A DNA stretch of 38,600 nucleotides, from contig JANLSO010000005.1 in NCBI GenBank assembly GCA_031362405.1, positions 1-38,600 of the forward strand, read 5' to 3'. The notes below the pieces were generated by a model. The model saw only the letters and a list, made by a program, of their open reading frames with translations. It searched no databases and was not told the origin of the DNA. A program made the position numbers and the translations under genes. This document shows, in pieces, positions 8,839 to 16,647 of the stretch. The stretch's first letter is position 1. Each line of letters begins with the position of its first letter. The stretch comes from JANLSO01 sp031362405 (GTDB taxonomy: Bacteria > Actinomycetota > Thermoleophilia > Miltoncostaeales > Miltoncostaeaceae).

Positions 8839-8932
8839 GGGGCCTTCACGCTCGTGGGCACGACCCGCGGATCGTAGCGCACGGCTCCAGGAGGGCCGTG
8901 CGTCCGTTGGGTCTGTCGCGCCACCCATCGGC

Positions 8933-8967
8933 CCGGGTGCGCCGTTCTCAAGAAACGGCGCACCCGG
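8933..8967 (-). terminator. Hairpin after hpf
   Basis: The 14-base arms 8933-8946 and 8954-8967 (CCGGGTGCGCCGTT and its exact complement) flank a 7-base loop, just past the hpf stop on the minus strand. No T-run follows on that strand, so it may be a weak terminator, an RNA-stabilising end or an attenuator before secA. Confidence 0.6.
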
Positions 8968-8976
8968 TCGCCCGAA

Positions 8977-9543
8977 CTACGACGGGACGATCACACCAAA
9001 GTCTCCATCACGACGGCGGTACACGACGTTCACCTCGCCGGAATCGGCGCTGCGAAACACGTAGAAGTCGTGGTGGAGCATGTCCATCCGCAGAGCGGCT
9101 TCGTCGCTGCTCATCGGTTTGAGCTCGAACACCTTGGTCTTCACCAGGCTCGGGGTGACCTCCGGCTCGGTCGACGGCTCGAGATCGGGAACCGCGATCT
9201 GCACGGGTTCCATCTCGGGCTCGTGCGGGGCACGGTGCCGACGGCGGCGCTCGCGGTAACGCACGGCCTGCCGCTCGAGCTTTCGCGCGGCGCGATCGAT
9301 CGCCGAATACATGTCCTCACCGCTCTCACGCACGCGCAACACCGGACCCTTGGTGTGCACGGTGACCTCCGCGATCTGGGGTCGGTCGATGCGTGGATTG
9401 CGCTCGACGGAAAGCTCGAGCTCAATCTGCATCGCGTCATCCCACGGGGGCAATATCCGTGTGAGGCGCTGGAGCTTGCGCTCGGCATGCTCGTACAGCG
9501 CATCGGTGACCGGCATGTTCTTTCCCTTGACCTGGAGCTGCAT
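8977..9543 (-). CDS. hpf: Ribosome hibernation promoting factor, long form
   Basis: The 188-residue protein has the RaiA/HPF domain at about residues 1-105 (MQLQVKGKNMPVTDALYEHA, KLQRLTRILPPWDDA). A charged linker follows, then the C-terminal dimerisation domain (KTKVFELKPMSSDEAALRMD, HHDFYVFRSADSGEVNVVYRR). Long HPF pairs 70S ribosomes into inactive 100S dimers in stationary phase. The ATG has a strong GAGGGGG site. The order comF-hpf-secA is common in Gram-positive genomes. The hairpin downstream would allow hpf to be expressed separately from secA. Confidence 0.95.
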   Translation of the reverse strand: MQLQVKGKNMPVTDALYEHAERKLQRLTRILPPWDDAMQIELELSVERNPRIDRPQIAEVTVHTKGPVLRVRESGEDMYSAIDRAARKLERQAVRYRERRRRHRAPHEPEMEPVQIAVPDLEPSTEPEVTPSLVKTKVFELKPMSSDEAALRMDMLHHDFYVFRSADSGEVNVVYRRRDGDFGVIVPS

Positions 9544-9613
9544 CGCGCCCCCCTCATGGTCGTGGTTCTGTTGCGGTCTCGTCCGCTGATCCTACCCCGA
9601 TCGGAGCTGTTAC

Positions 9614-10300
9614 TCACGTGCGACGCTCGGCACGCGCAAAGGCGAGCGCGTCGACACGGTGGGCCCCGGCGCGACGTAGCGCGACCGCGCAGGCCCCCAG
9701 GGTCGCCCCGGTTGTGTGCACGTCGTCCACGACGACGACGTGCCGCGGCACCGGCTGCGGTGCACCAAACGCCCCAGCGGCCTGGCGCGCTCGAGCGCCC
9801 GCCGTCGCGCCCCGCTGCGCCGGTTCGTCACGTTGACGCGTCAAAAGACCGTCCGCGACCGGAAGCTCCCACGACTTCCCCAGGGCCCAAGCGATCAACT
9901 CGGCTTGGTTGAAGCCCCGCTCCGCGAGCCGGCGACGCCCAAGGGGCACCCCGACAAGGACGGCATCGTCATCAGGACGGTCGAGCCGAACGACCATCTC
10001 CGCGGCAATCACACGGGCGATCGCCGTGCGGCGTTCGTCCTTGAGCGCCGATACCATTGCCGCCGCCGGACCGTCGTACAACACCGCCTGCCGACAGGTG
10101 TCGAGCGATCGCGGACACTGCGGGCAGCTCACCACGAGGATCGGTTGCGGATGATCACACCGCGCGCAGCGCGGATGCGGCGCGCCGGGTAGCGCCCGGC
10201 GACACGGATCGCAGAGCGCAGGGCCCGGCCCTCCGCACGCGCCGCAGGCCCCCGGCACGAGCAGCTCGAGCGGCCAGCTGAGGGCGGCGAGAAGACCCAT
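9614..10300 (-). CDS. comF: ComF family phosphoribosyltransferase-like protein
   Basis: The protein has an N-terminal zinc-ribbon region (CGACGG, CDPC, CARCDHP, CPQC) and a C-terminal phosphoribosyltransferase fold with the PRPP-binding motif VVVVDDVHTTGATL. ComF proteins take part in DNA uptake in naturally competent bacteria, but many carriers are not known to be competent and the enzymatic role is unsettled. The ATG at 10300 (MGLLAALSWPLELLVPGAC) gives 228 residues, the usual length; a TTG at 10366 is a weaker alternative. It is the first gene of the hpf-secA-prfB direction and diverges from the EamA gene. Confidence 0.9.
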   Translation of the reverse strand: MGLLAALSWPLELLVPGACGACGGPGPALCDPCRRALPGAPHPRCARCDHPQPILVVSCPQCPRSLDTCRQAVLYDGPAAAMVSALKDERRTAIARVIAAEMVVRLDRPDDDAVLVGVPLGRRRLAERGFNQAELIAWALGKSWELPVADGLLTRQRDEPAQRGATAGARARQAAGAFGAPQPVPRHVVVVDDVHTTGATLGACAVALRRAGAHRVDALAFARAERRT

Positions 10301-10406
10301 TGGTCGATCGTGCCCGGTAATCCGTGCCGACAGATGCACCACGCGTGCCGAGGGAGCGACGGCCAAGGAACGGGGTCATCCCGTCCCAGTGGGCACACTT
10401 CAGGGA

Positions 10407-11231
10407 ATGACCGTCATCGTCCTCGCGCTCTTTTCCGCCCTCGCCTGGGGCACCGCCGACTTTCTCGGCGGCATGGCCTCGCGCCGCTCGGCGGTGTTCT
10501 CGGTGATCGTCGTGTCCCAGACCACCGGCATCGTCGCACTGGGCATTTTCGTTGGCCTTTTCGGAGTCGCCGCGCCCGACGGCCGGGCGGTCGCCCTCGG
10601 GCTCGCGACGGGCCTGTCGGTGGCGGTCGCCCTGACCGCGTTCTACCGGGCCCTTGCCGTCGGAACGATGAGCCTGGTGGCACCGGTGACGGCGACCGGG
10701 GTGATCGTCCCGGTGATCGCCGGGCTCGCCGCGGGGGAGCGACCGGGGGTGCTGGCGGCCCTCGGCGGCGTACTGGCGGTCGGCGGATCAGCGCTCGCCG
10801 TGTGGTCGGGAACACCAGAGTCGCGGCGCGGACTCGGCCTTGCCGTGGTCGCGGCGCTCGGATTCGGCGCGATCTGGGCATTCCTCGGCCAGGTCAGCGA
10901 AGACCAGGTCATCTGGGCGGTCGGGGTATCCCGCGTCACCTGCCTGGTGATCGTGGTCGGGATCATCATCAGCACCGCCCGCACGTTCCGGGTCACCCGC
11001 CCGAGCGCCAGGCTGGCGGTGGGGGCGGGCCTGCTTGACCTGAGTGCGATCTCCGCGTTCGCCGTGGCCGCCGACCGGGGCCTACTCAGCCTCGTCTCGG
11101 TGATCTCCGCGCTCTATCCGATCGCCACTCTGGCGGCAGCGGCCGTGGTCGTCGGCGAGCGCCTAAAGGGGCGGCAGTGGGTGGCCGTCAGCCTGGCGCT
11201 GGCCGGCGTGGGGCTGGTTGCGGCCGCCTGA
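10407..11231 (+). CDS. EamA/DMT-family membrane transporter
   Basis: About ten hydrophobic segments fill a 274-residue protein starting MTVIVLALFSALAWGTADFL. The two EamA halves are visible: FYRALAVGTMSLVAPVTATG in the first, and SVISALYPIATLAAAAVVVGERL in the second. Members export amino acids, metabolites or drugs; the substrate here is unknown. AGGGA lies directly before the ATG at 10407, and a GTG at 10389 is an alternative start. The last part of the gene is repeated in decayed form just downstream (see 11257-11372). Confidence 0.88.
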   Translation: MTVIVLALFSALAWGTADFLGGMASRRSAVFSVIVVSQTTGIVALGIFVGLFGVAAPDGRAVALGLATGLSVAVALTAFYRALAVGTMSLVAPVTATGVIVPVIAGLAAGERPGVLAALGGVLAVGGSALAVWSGTPESRRGLGLAVVAALGFGAIWAFLGQVSEDQVIWAVGVSRVTCLVIVVGIIISTARTFRVTRPSARLAVGAGLLDLSAISAFAVAADRGLLSLVSVISALYPIATLAAAAVVVGERLKGRQWVAVSLALAGVGLVAAA

Positions 11232-11256
11232 CAGGGCAACCGAACGTGGCGGCGGC

Positions 11257-11372
11257 GTCCCGGTGATCCGATCGCACTCTGGTGGCGGCGGGGTCGTTGG
11301 TGATTGCCTAAAGGCAGGCGGTGCGAGGGTCAGCGTCGTCTCGGTGGGGTGGGGCTGGTCGCATCTGGCTGA
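11257..11372 (+). pseudogene. Degenerate duplicate of the 3' end of the EamA gene
   Basis: This stretch aligns with bases 11093-11231 of the intact gene next to it. Shared blocks in the same order are CGGTGAT, CCGATCGC, ACTCTGG, GCCTAAAGG and GTGGGGCTGGT, ending in CTGA. A deletion of about 13 bases (CTCCGCGCTCTAT) and several small indels break the frame. The gap between original and copy is only about 25 bases, so it looks like a local tandem duplication that has decayed. It overlaps the last 20 or so codons of the minus-strand MFS gene. Confidence 0.65.
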
Positions 11373-12495
11373 ATACGATGAGGAGTGTCCCGGCCCCGAA
11401 CGCCGCGCAAACGGGCCAGAGCACCTCGAATCCGGCGTGGTCAGCCAGGAGGCCGAGCAGAGGCGAGGCCGCGGCGCTGACCCCGAAAAGCATCGTGGAG
11501 ACGATTCCGGCGGCCGTACCGGCCCGGGCGGGGCCCGCCATCTCGCCGGCGATGAGGTAGAGCAATCCGTTGGCGCCCATCGCTCCGGCCGCCAGAGGGA
11601 ACATCAGAACGAGGCGAATCTCGGGGCCCAGAGGTTCAACCGCCCAGTAGGCCAGCGCGGCAACCACGGTCACGACGGCAACGTCTCGGAGGGTGAGCCA
11701 CCGCCGCGTGCCGCCGTTGGCGTCGGCGAGCCTGCCCCAGCCGATGCGCCCCGCCATCGCGCCGAGACTTACGACGGCAAAGAGGATCACTCCCTGCCCG
11801 GTCGACGCACCACCGTCGCGAAGGGCAGGCACGGAGAAGTTCAAGACGGCCGTCAGTGCGACAACCTGAACCGTGGCGGCCGCCAAAACCACCCCGATGC
11901 CGGGCACGCCGCGAACCGAAGGTGACGGTGCGACCCGGTGCGGCCCAGCGGGGAGACTGCGCCCGAACGCGACGGCGAGAACACCGGTCAGGACGCCGCT
12001 GACGGCGAGCGCCAGTGGGACTCCCCCGAGCCCCGCCAAGCCGGGAAGGAGAAATGCGGCGACCAGCCCTCCGGCGGCGACCGACATCTGGCGTACGCCA
12101 AGCGCAAGCCCACGCCGTTCGACGGCGAACTCGCGGGTGATCGTCGCCGTACCCGCCACGGCGACGAAGGCTCCCGCGAGACCAAAACCGAAGAGGCCAA
12201 GCCCGGTGAAAAGCGGCGAGGTGGCGACCGCGGCGAGCATCAGCGCCATGGCGGCGCCGACGCCCCCGAGGATCAGTGGCAGGCGGGCTCCGATCCGGTC
12301 GACGGTGCGACCGGCGGGAATAAGCACAACGGCATTGCCGAGGAACGCCGCGGCGAGCAGCGCCCCGAGGGCCGCGGCCGACAGATCGAACCGTTCGCGC
12401 AGCTGCGGTCCCAGCGCTGCGAGCCCCCAGGTGGCGATCGAGACGCAGCCTTGGGAACCCGCGGCGAGGGCCAGCAGCCGGCCGTTAGATCGAAT
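11308..12495 (-). CDS. MFS transporter with no canonical start codon (ATT start proposed)
   Basis: The protein has about twelve hydrophobic segments and the MFS loop motif PAGRTVDRIGARLPL after segment 2. The first ATG/GTG/TTG in frame is the GTG near 12327, which would remove segment 1 and most of segment 2. The frame remains open and clearly MFS-like upstream (RLLALAAGSQGCVSIATWGL, LRERFDLSAAALGALL) to a TGA just before an ATT at 12493-12495. Starting at the ATT gives a normal 395-residue protein, MRSNGRLLALAAG. The start overlaps the end of the upstream hydrolase gene. The last residues (about SQMRPAPPHRDDADPRTACL) come from the antisense of the decayed EamA copy. The substrate is unknown. 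Confidence 0.75.
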   Translation of the reverse strand: MRSNGRLLALAAGSQGCVSIATWGLAALGPQLRERFDLSAAALGALLAAAFLGNAVVLIPAGRTVDRIGARLPLILGGVGAAMALMLAAVATSPLFTGLGLFGFGLAGAFVAVAGTATITREFAVERRGLALGVRQMSVAAGGLVAAFLLPGLAGLGGVPLALAVSGVLTGVLAVAFGRSLPAGPHRVAPSPSVRGVPGIGVVLAAATVQVVALTAVLNFSVPALRDGGASTGQGVILFAVVSLGAMAGRIGWGRLADANGGTRRWLTLRDVAVVTVVAALAYWAVEPLGPEIRLVLMFPLAAGAMGANGLLYLIAGEMAGPARAGTAAGIVSTMLFGVSAAASPLLGLLADHAGFEVLWPVCAAFGAGTLLIVFSQMRPAPPHRDDADPRTACL

Positions 12496-13186
12496 CGCCC
12501 GGCTTCAGGTCGGCGACCTCGACACCTGCGCCGACGAGTTCCTTGAGCTGCGACGGGCGCCCGACGAGCGGCGGCCAGGTGGCGAAGTGACCGCACAGGA
12601 CGTTCTTCACGCCCAGCAGACGCACCGCGTGCGCAGCGCGCGAGGGGCCCATCGTGAAGTGGTCTCCGATCGGCAGCACGGCAACGTCAGGAGTGTCGAT
12701 CTCACCGATGAGCTGCATGTCCATCATCACGTCGGTGTCACCGGCGTGGTAGACGCAGAGACCGTCGGCAAAGCGAACGACGTAGCCGGCGGGGTCTCCC
12801 CCCTCGATGTGCGATCCGTCCGGAAGGGTGTAGCCCCCAGAGTGCACCGCGTTGACCATCGTTACCGTCGCACCCGGCACGCTGGTGGTGCCGCCCTTGT
12901 TCATCTGCACGACGTTCTCGACGCCTTGACCCATGAAGTACGCGCCGATCTCCCAGATCGCCACCACCGTCGGGCCACCCTTGGTCGCCGCGCTCCAGTC
13001 GGCGATGTGGTCGAAATGGCCGTGTGTCACGAGGATTGTGTCGAGGTGCCCCGGGTCCTTCAGGTGCTCCGGGCAGGACGGATTGCTCGAGAGAAAGGGG
13101 TCGACGAGGATCCGTTTGCCGTCGGAGGTCTCCCAGAGCCAGGTTCCATGGCCGAGCCATGTGACGCGGTTTCCCTTGAGATTCAT
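12485..13186 (-). CDS. Metal-dependent hydrolase, metallo-beta-lactamase fold (UlaG/UPF0173-like)
   Basis: The 233-residue protein has the metal-binding signature THGHFDH (His55, His57, Asp59, His60), an early WLGHGTWLWE strand, and later YHAGDTD and LCGHFATWPPL, all typical of the UPF0173/UlaG-like branch. Members hydrolyse phosphodiester or lactone bonds; the true substrate here is unknown. The ATG at 13186 has AGGGGGA four bases away. It follows mtnA by 37 bases and overlaps the MFS gene, so it probably belongs to the long minus-strand run. Confidence 0.88.
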   Translation of the reverse strand: MNLKGNRVTWLGHGTWLWETSDGKRILVDPFLSSNPSCPEHLKDPGHLDTILVTHGHFDHIADWSAATKGGPTVVAIWEIGAYFMGQGVENVVQMNKGGTTSVPGATVTMVNAVHSGGYTLPDGSHIEGGDPAGYVVRFADGLCVYHAGDTDVMMDMQLIGEIDTPDVAVLPIGDHFTMGPSRAAHAVRLLGVKNVLCGHFATWPPLVGRPSQLKELVGAGVEVADLKPGDSI

Positions 13187-13223
13187 CGTGTCCCCCTGCG
13201 GTCGGTTCGGGTGTCGACGCAGC

Positions 13224-14297
13224 CTAGGCAGTCGCGGCGGCGACGGCCCCGGCGAGGCTGCGGTCGTAGGGCGGACGGTGCACGCCGATCTCGGTGACGA
13301 TCGCCGCGACCAGGCGAGCCGGGGTCCGATCGAACGCCGGGTTCGCCACCGGTGCCGACGCTTCGGCCACCGGACGCCCGTCAAGGAGCAGCCCACGGAC
13401 CTCGTCGGCGGCGCGTTCCTCCACCGGAACGTCCGCGCCCGAGCGGCAGGCGAGATCGAGGGTGCTGGTGGGTGCCGCGACGATGAAGGGAATCCCGTGC
13501 TCGCGGGCCAGAACCGCCAGCCCATAGGTGCCGATCTTGTTCACGACGTCGCCGTTGGCGGCGATCCGATCGGCGCCGACGACCACGTGCGAGACGCGCC
13601 CCTCGGCCATCAGAGCGGCGGCCATCGCGTCGGCGATCAGCGTGAACGGGATACCGTCGCGGGCGAGCTCCCAGGCGGTCAGGCGCGAGCCCTGGAGCAG
13701 TGGCCTGGTCTCGTCAACGACGACCCTGACCGTGGGGTCGGCCGCGTAGGCCGAGCGCACAACGCCGAGGGCGGTACCGTACCCGCCGGTCGCCAGCGCC
13801 CCCGCGTTGCAGTGGGTGAGGATCCGCGCGCCCCGTGTGAAAAGCACACGCGCGTGTTCGCCCATCGCCCGGCAGCGGGCGACCTCGTCGTCGTGCAGTC
13901 GTCGCGCGGCATCGGCCAAGGCGGTGGCCCGTTCGGCCGCGGGCCCGGGGTGCGCTCGTGCCCGCTCGGCCTGCTGATCGACGGCCCAGGCGAGGTTGAC
14001 CGCCGTCGGCCGCGCGACACGCAGGGCCGCCGCAGCGGCGGCGATCTGCGCCGTTTGGGTCGCGTCGTCCCCCTGCGAGGCGAGGGCCGCCAGGGCAACG
14101 CCCATCGACCCCGCGATCCCAATGGCGGGAGCCCCCCGAACGACCATCGACCGGATCGCCTCGACGACGTCGCGCCAGTCGGTGTACCGGTTCTCGACAA
14201 GCTCTGACGGCAGCCGGGTCTGGTCAAGAAGGATTACCGCGTCATCCTCGAGCCGCAGGATGTCGGTGGGCGCGAGACCGGCGCCCAGGTCGGTCAT
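13224..14297 (-). CDS. mtnA: S-methyl-5-thioribose-1-phosphate isomerase
   Basis: MtnA converts methylthioribose-1-phosphate to methylthioribulose-1-phosphate in methionine salvage. Visible hallmarks are VRGAPAIGIAG, the catalytic-cysteine segment ILTHCNAGALATGGYGTALG and the aspartate segment VVGADRIAANGDVVNKIGTY. The ATG at 14297 overlaps the ahcY stop as ATGA and gives 357 residues; an ATG at 14312 has no ribosome binding site. No other methionine salvage gene (mtnB, mtnC, mtnD, mtnK, mtnP) is in the window. Related enzymes also isomerise 5-deoxyribose-1-phosphate, so a 5-deoxyribose disposal role is possible. Confidence 0.93.
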   Translation of the reverse strand: MTDLGAGLAPTDILRLEDDAVILLDQTRLPSELVENRYTDWRDVVEAIRSMVVRGAPAIGIAGSMGVALAALASQGDDATQTAQIAAAAAALRVARPTAVNLAWAVDQQAERARAHPGPAAERATALADAARRLHDDEVARCRAMGEHARVLFTRGARILTHCNAGALATGGYGTALGVVRSAYAADPTVRVVVDETRPLLQGSRLTAWELARDGIPFTLIADAMAAALMAEGRVSHVVVGADRIAANGDVVNKIGTYGLAVLAREHGIPFIVAAPTSTLDLACRSGADVPVEERAADEVRGLLLDGRPVAEASAPVANPAFDRTPARLVAAIVTEIGVHRPPYDRSLAGAVAAATA

Positions 14298-15556
14298 GTC
14301 CCCTGGCTCCATGAGGCAAGGTAACCTGTCTGCTCGTCGGTGAGCGTGTCGATCGCGACACCCAGCGAGGCCAGTTTCAGCCGCGCGATCTCCTCGTCGA
14401 TTCGCCGCGGCACGGGGTGGACCGCCTTGGCAAGGATCATTCCCTCGGCGGCGATGTATTCGACCGACAGGGCCTGATTGGCGAAGCTCATGTCCATCAC
14501 CGAGGCCGGATGCCCTTCGGCGGCGGCAAGGTTCAGCAGGCGCCCGTCGGCGAGCAGGAAGAGCACCCGGCCGTCGCCAAGCGCGTATTCGCGCACCATC
14601 GGGCGGACCTCACGCGATTCAGGAGCAACGGCACGAAGACCGGGGAGGTCGATCTCGACGTTGAAGTGCCCGGCGTTCGCGAGCACCGCGCCGCTGCGCA
14701 TCACCGCGAAGTGCTCGCGGCGGATCACGTTGACGTCACCCGTGGCGGTGATGAACAAGTGCCCGACCTCCGCCGCGGCGGCGATCGACATCACGTCGAA
14801 ACCGTCCATCACGGCCTCGAGGGCCCGCAGCGGGTCGACCTCGGTGACGATCACGTTGGCACCCATCCCGCGCAGGCGCGAGGCGACACCGCGCCCGCAC
14901 CAGCCGTACCCGCAGACCACCGCCTTGGTTCCGGCGATCAGCATGTTCGTCGCCCGTAGCAGGCCATCGACCGTCGACTGGCCGGTGCCGAAACGGTTGT
15001 CGAACATGTGCTTGGTGTCGGCGTCGTTCACCGAGACCACCGGGAACCCCAGGCCCCCTTCGCGTTCGAGTGCCCGCAGGCGAATCACACCGGTCGTCGT
15101 CTCCTCTGTACCACCGATCACCCCGGCGAGCATCTCCTGCCGCGAGCCGTGCAGAACCCCGATGACATCGGCCCCGTCGTCCATCGTGATGTGGGGTGCG
15201 TGGTCGATCGCCACCCGGATGTGGTCGTAGTAGGTGGCGTCGTCTTCCCCGCGGCGGGCGAACGTGGCGACGCCGAACTCCGCGACCAGAGCGGCGGCGA
15301 CGTCGTCCTGGGTCGACAGGGGGTTCGAGGCGACAAGCACCACCTCGGCGCCCGCGGCGGTCAGCGTGCGGGCGAGGTTCGCGGTCTCCGTGGTGACGTG
15401 CAGACACGCCGACACACGCAGCCCGGCAAGCGGCTTCTCACGGGCGAACCGGTCGCGGATCGCGGCGAGAACCGGCATCTCACGATCGGCCCAGCGGATC
15501 CGCTGCGCCCCGAGGGCCGCGAGCCCGAGATCGGCGACATCGTGGGCGCGGCTCAC
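14294..15556 (-). CDS. ahcY: S-adenosylhomocysteine hydrolase
   Basis: AhcY splits S-adenosylhomocysteine, the by-product of SAM-dependent methylation, into adenosine and homocysteine using bound NAD. The 420-residue protein shows ACLHVTTETANLARTL, the metal/substrate segment VNDADTKHMFDNRFGTGQST, the NAD fold VVCGYGWCGRGVASRLRGMG and the end DEQTGYLASWSQGT. It is the short form without the insertion and C-terminal KxxRY tail of the long actinobacterial enzymes, closer to archaeal and Thermotoga types. The GTG at 15556 overlaps the upstream stop (GTGA). A longer frame to 15952 is antisense-like shadow. Some short-form enzymes prefer S-inosylhomocysteine. Confidence 0.93.
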   Translation of the reverse strand: MSRAHDVADLGLAALGAQRIRWADREMPVLAAIRDRFAREKPLAGLRVSACLHVTTETANLARTLTAAGAEVVLVASNPLSTQDDVAAALVAEFGVATFARRGEDDATYYDHIRVAIDHAPHITMDDGADVIGVLHGSRQEMLAGVIGGTEETTTGVIRLRALEREGGLGFPVVSVNDADTKHMFDNRFGTGQSTVDGLLRATNMLIAGTKAVVCGYGWCGRGVASRLRGMGANVIVTEVDPLRALEAVMDGFDVMSIAAAAEVGHLFITATGDVNVIRREHFAVMRSGAVLANAGHFNVEIDLPGLRAVAPESREVRPMVREYALGDGRVLFLLADGRLLNLAAAEGHPASVMDMSFANQALSVEYIAAEGMILAKAVHPVPRRIDEEIARLKLASLGVAIDTLTDEQTGYLASWSQGT

Positions 15557-16647
15557 GCCGGGCCGAGCGCCTGCCCGTTGCTGGTCGCCGACAGGCCACT
15601 CTTCAACCGGCCGATCGCCTCGACCGGACCGGGATCGACGCCACGCAGAAGCCCGAGGTAGAGCGACATGTAATCGCCGAGCATGATCAGGTCGACGACA
15701 CGGGCAAGCGGGGAGTTCCCGTCGGCCGTGATCTCCAGAACTCCGCCGACGGCGGGCTCGACGATCTCCCGAGTCAGCTCGAACCGGCGGCCGACTTGGC
15801 GGTGGTGGCGGGGGTCGCGCAGCATCACAAGGCGCGCCATCGGGCCGAACTCGCCCATGCCCTCGAAGCCGCAAATCTCGTTGTGATCGAGCTCGGGAAG
15901 GCTGGCCCAGTACGCCGGGGCCTTGGCGTTCTCGTTGATCTGGCACTTCCACCGCTGGGCAACCGGGCTGGTGGCCTCGGCGCCCCAGATGATCGGCACC
16001 GTGTTCAGCAGGGAATGCGCCAGCGTCTTGGCGCCGTTGTCTTCGCTCGGCACATCCGGCCCGAGCGTCGCCACCGACTCAGAGACCATGTCACGGGACT
16101 CATCGAGATCGGCACCCGCCGAGGCAATGACGCCCATCCGATCGAGCATGACGACCAGCGGAACCAGCAGGCGAAGGATCGCCGCCCGCGGCTGCAGGCC
16201 CGGCGGCAGCGGCACGATGGGGATGCCCTCGTCGGCGTAGCGCCCGGCGAGTTTTCCGCCGCTGGTGATGCCGATTGACGGCGAGCCCCGTTCAAGGGCC
16301 TGCATGCAGGCGGTGAGGGTCTCCTCGGTCTCGCCGGAGTAGCTGGAGACGATCACCAGCGTGTCGTCGGAGATCCACCCCGGCAGGTAGTAGTCGCGGA
16401 CCACCCCGACCGGCACGCGCAGGCGCTCGCGAAACGCACCGGCGACGAGGTCGGCGGCGATCGCCGAACCACCCATCCCGCAAATCGCCACATTGCGGAT
16501 CGCCTCGGGCTTCCAGGGAATCTCGACCGCCTCGGCGCCGGCCCGTGCGGCGTCGAACGCCGCCACCGAATTGGCCATATCGGCGACGAGGCCGATGCTG
16601 TCGAGCGCGAGCGCGTCGGGCTGATCAAGCGGTTTCGGCACGGTCAC
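15553..16647 (-). CDS. Bifunctional phosphoglucose/phosphomannose isomerase (SIS domain)
   Basis: The 364-residue protein has two SIS (sugar isomerase) halves. Visible motifs are VAICGMGGSAIAADLV, the phosphosugar-binding VIVSSYSGETEETL, and the C-terminal LPELDHNEICGFE with the catalytic Glu/His pair expected for the bifunctional family known from archaea and many actinobacteria. It interconverts glucose-6-P or mannose-6-P with fructose-6-P and so supplies precursors for the nucleotidyltransferase next door. It starts with a GTG at 16647 that overlaps the upstream stop (GTGA), and its own stop overlaps ahcY in the same way. Confidence 0.9.
   Translation of the reverse strand: MTVPKPLDQPDALALDSIGLVADMANSVAAFDAARAGAEAVEIPWKPEAIRNVAICGMGGSAIAADLVAGAFRERLRVPVGVVRDYYLPGWISDDTLVIVSSYSGETEETLTACMQALERGSPSIGITSGGKLAGRYADEGIPIVPLPPGLQPRAAILRLLVPLVVMLDRMGVIASAGADLDESRDMVSESVATLGPDVPSEDNGAKTLAHSLLNTVPIIWGAEATSPVAQRWKCQINENAKAPAYWASLPELDHNEICGFEGMGEFGPMARLVMLRDPRHHRQVGRRFELTREIVEPAVGGVLEITADGNSPLARVVDLIMLGDYMSLYLGLLRGVDPGPVEAIGRLKSGLSATSNGQALGPA

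Noticed and set aside
9837..10192. Plus-strand frame opposite comF
   Set aside because: It is antisense to the phosphoribosyltransferase domain and lacks any domain of its own.
11873..14207. Two plus-strand frames of 474 and 424 codons
   Set aside because: Both are antisense to the MFS, hydrolase and mtnA genes; no recognisable domain.
15557..15952. Upstream extension of ahcY
   Set aside because: It would lie inside the sugar isomerase gene and encodes Arg/Asp/Pro-rich sequence; the GTG at 15556 fits the family start and the GTGA overlap.
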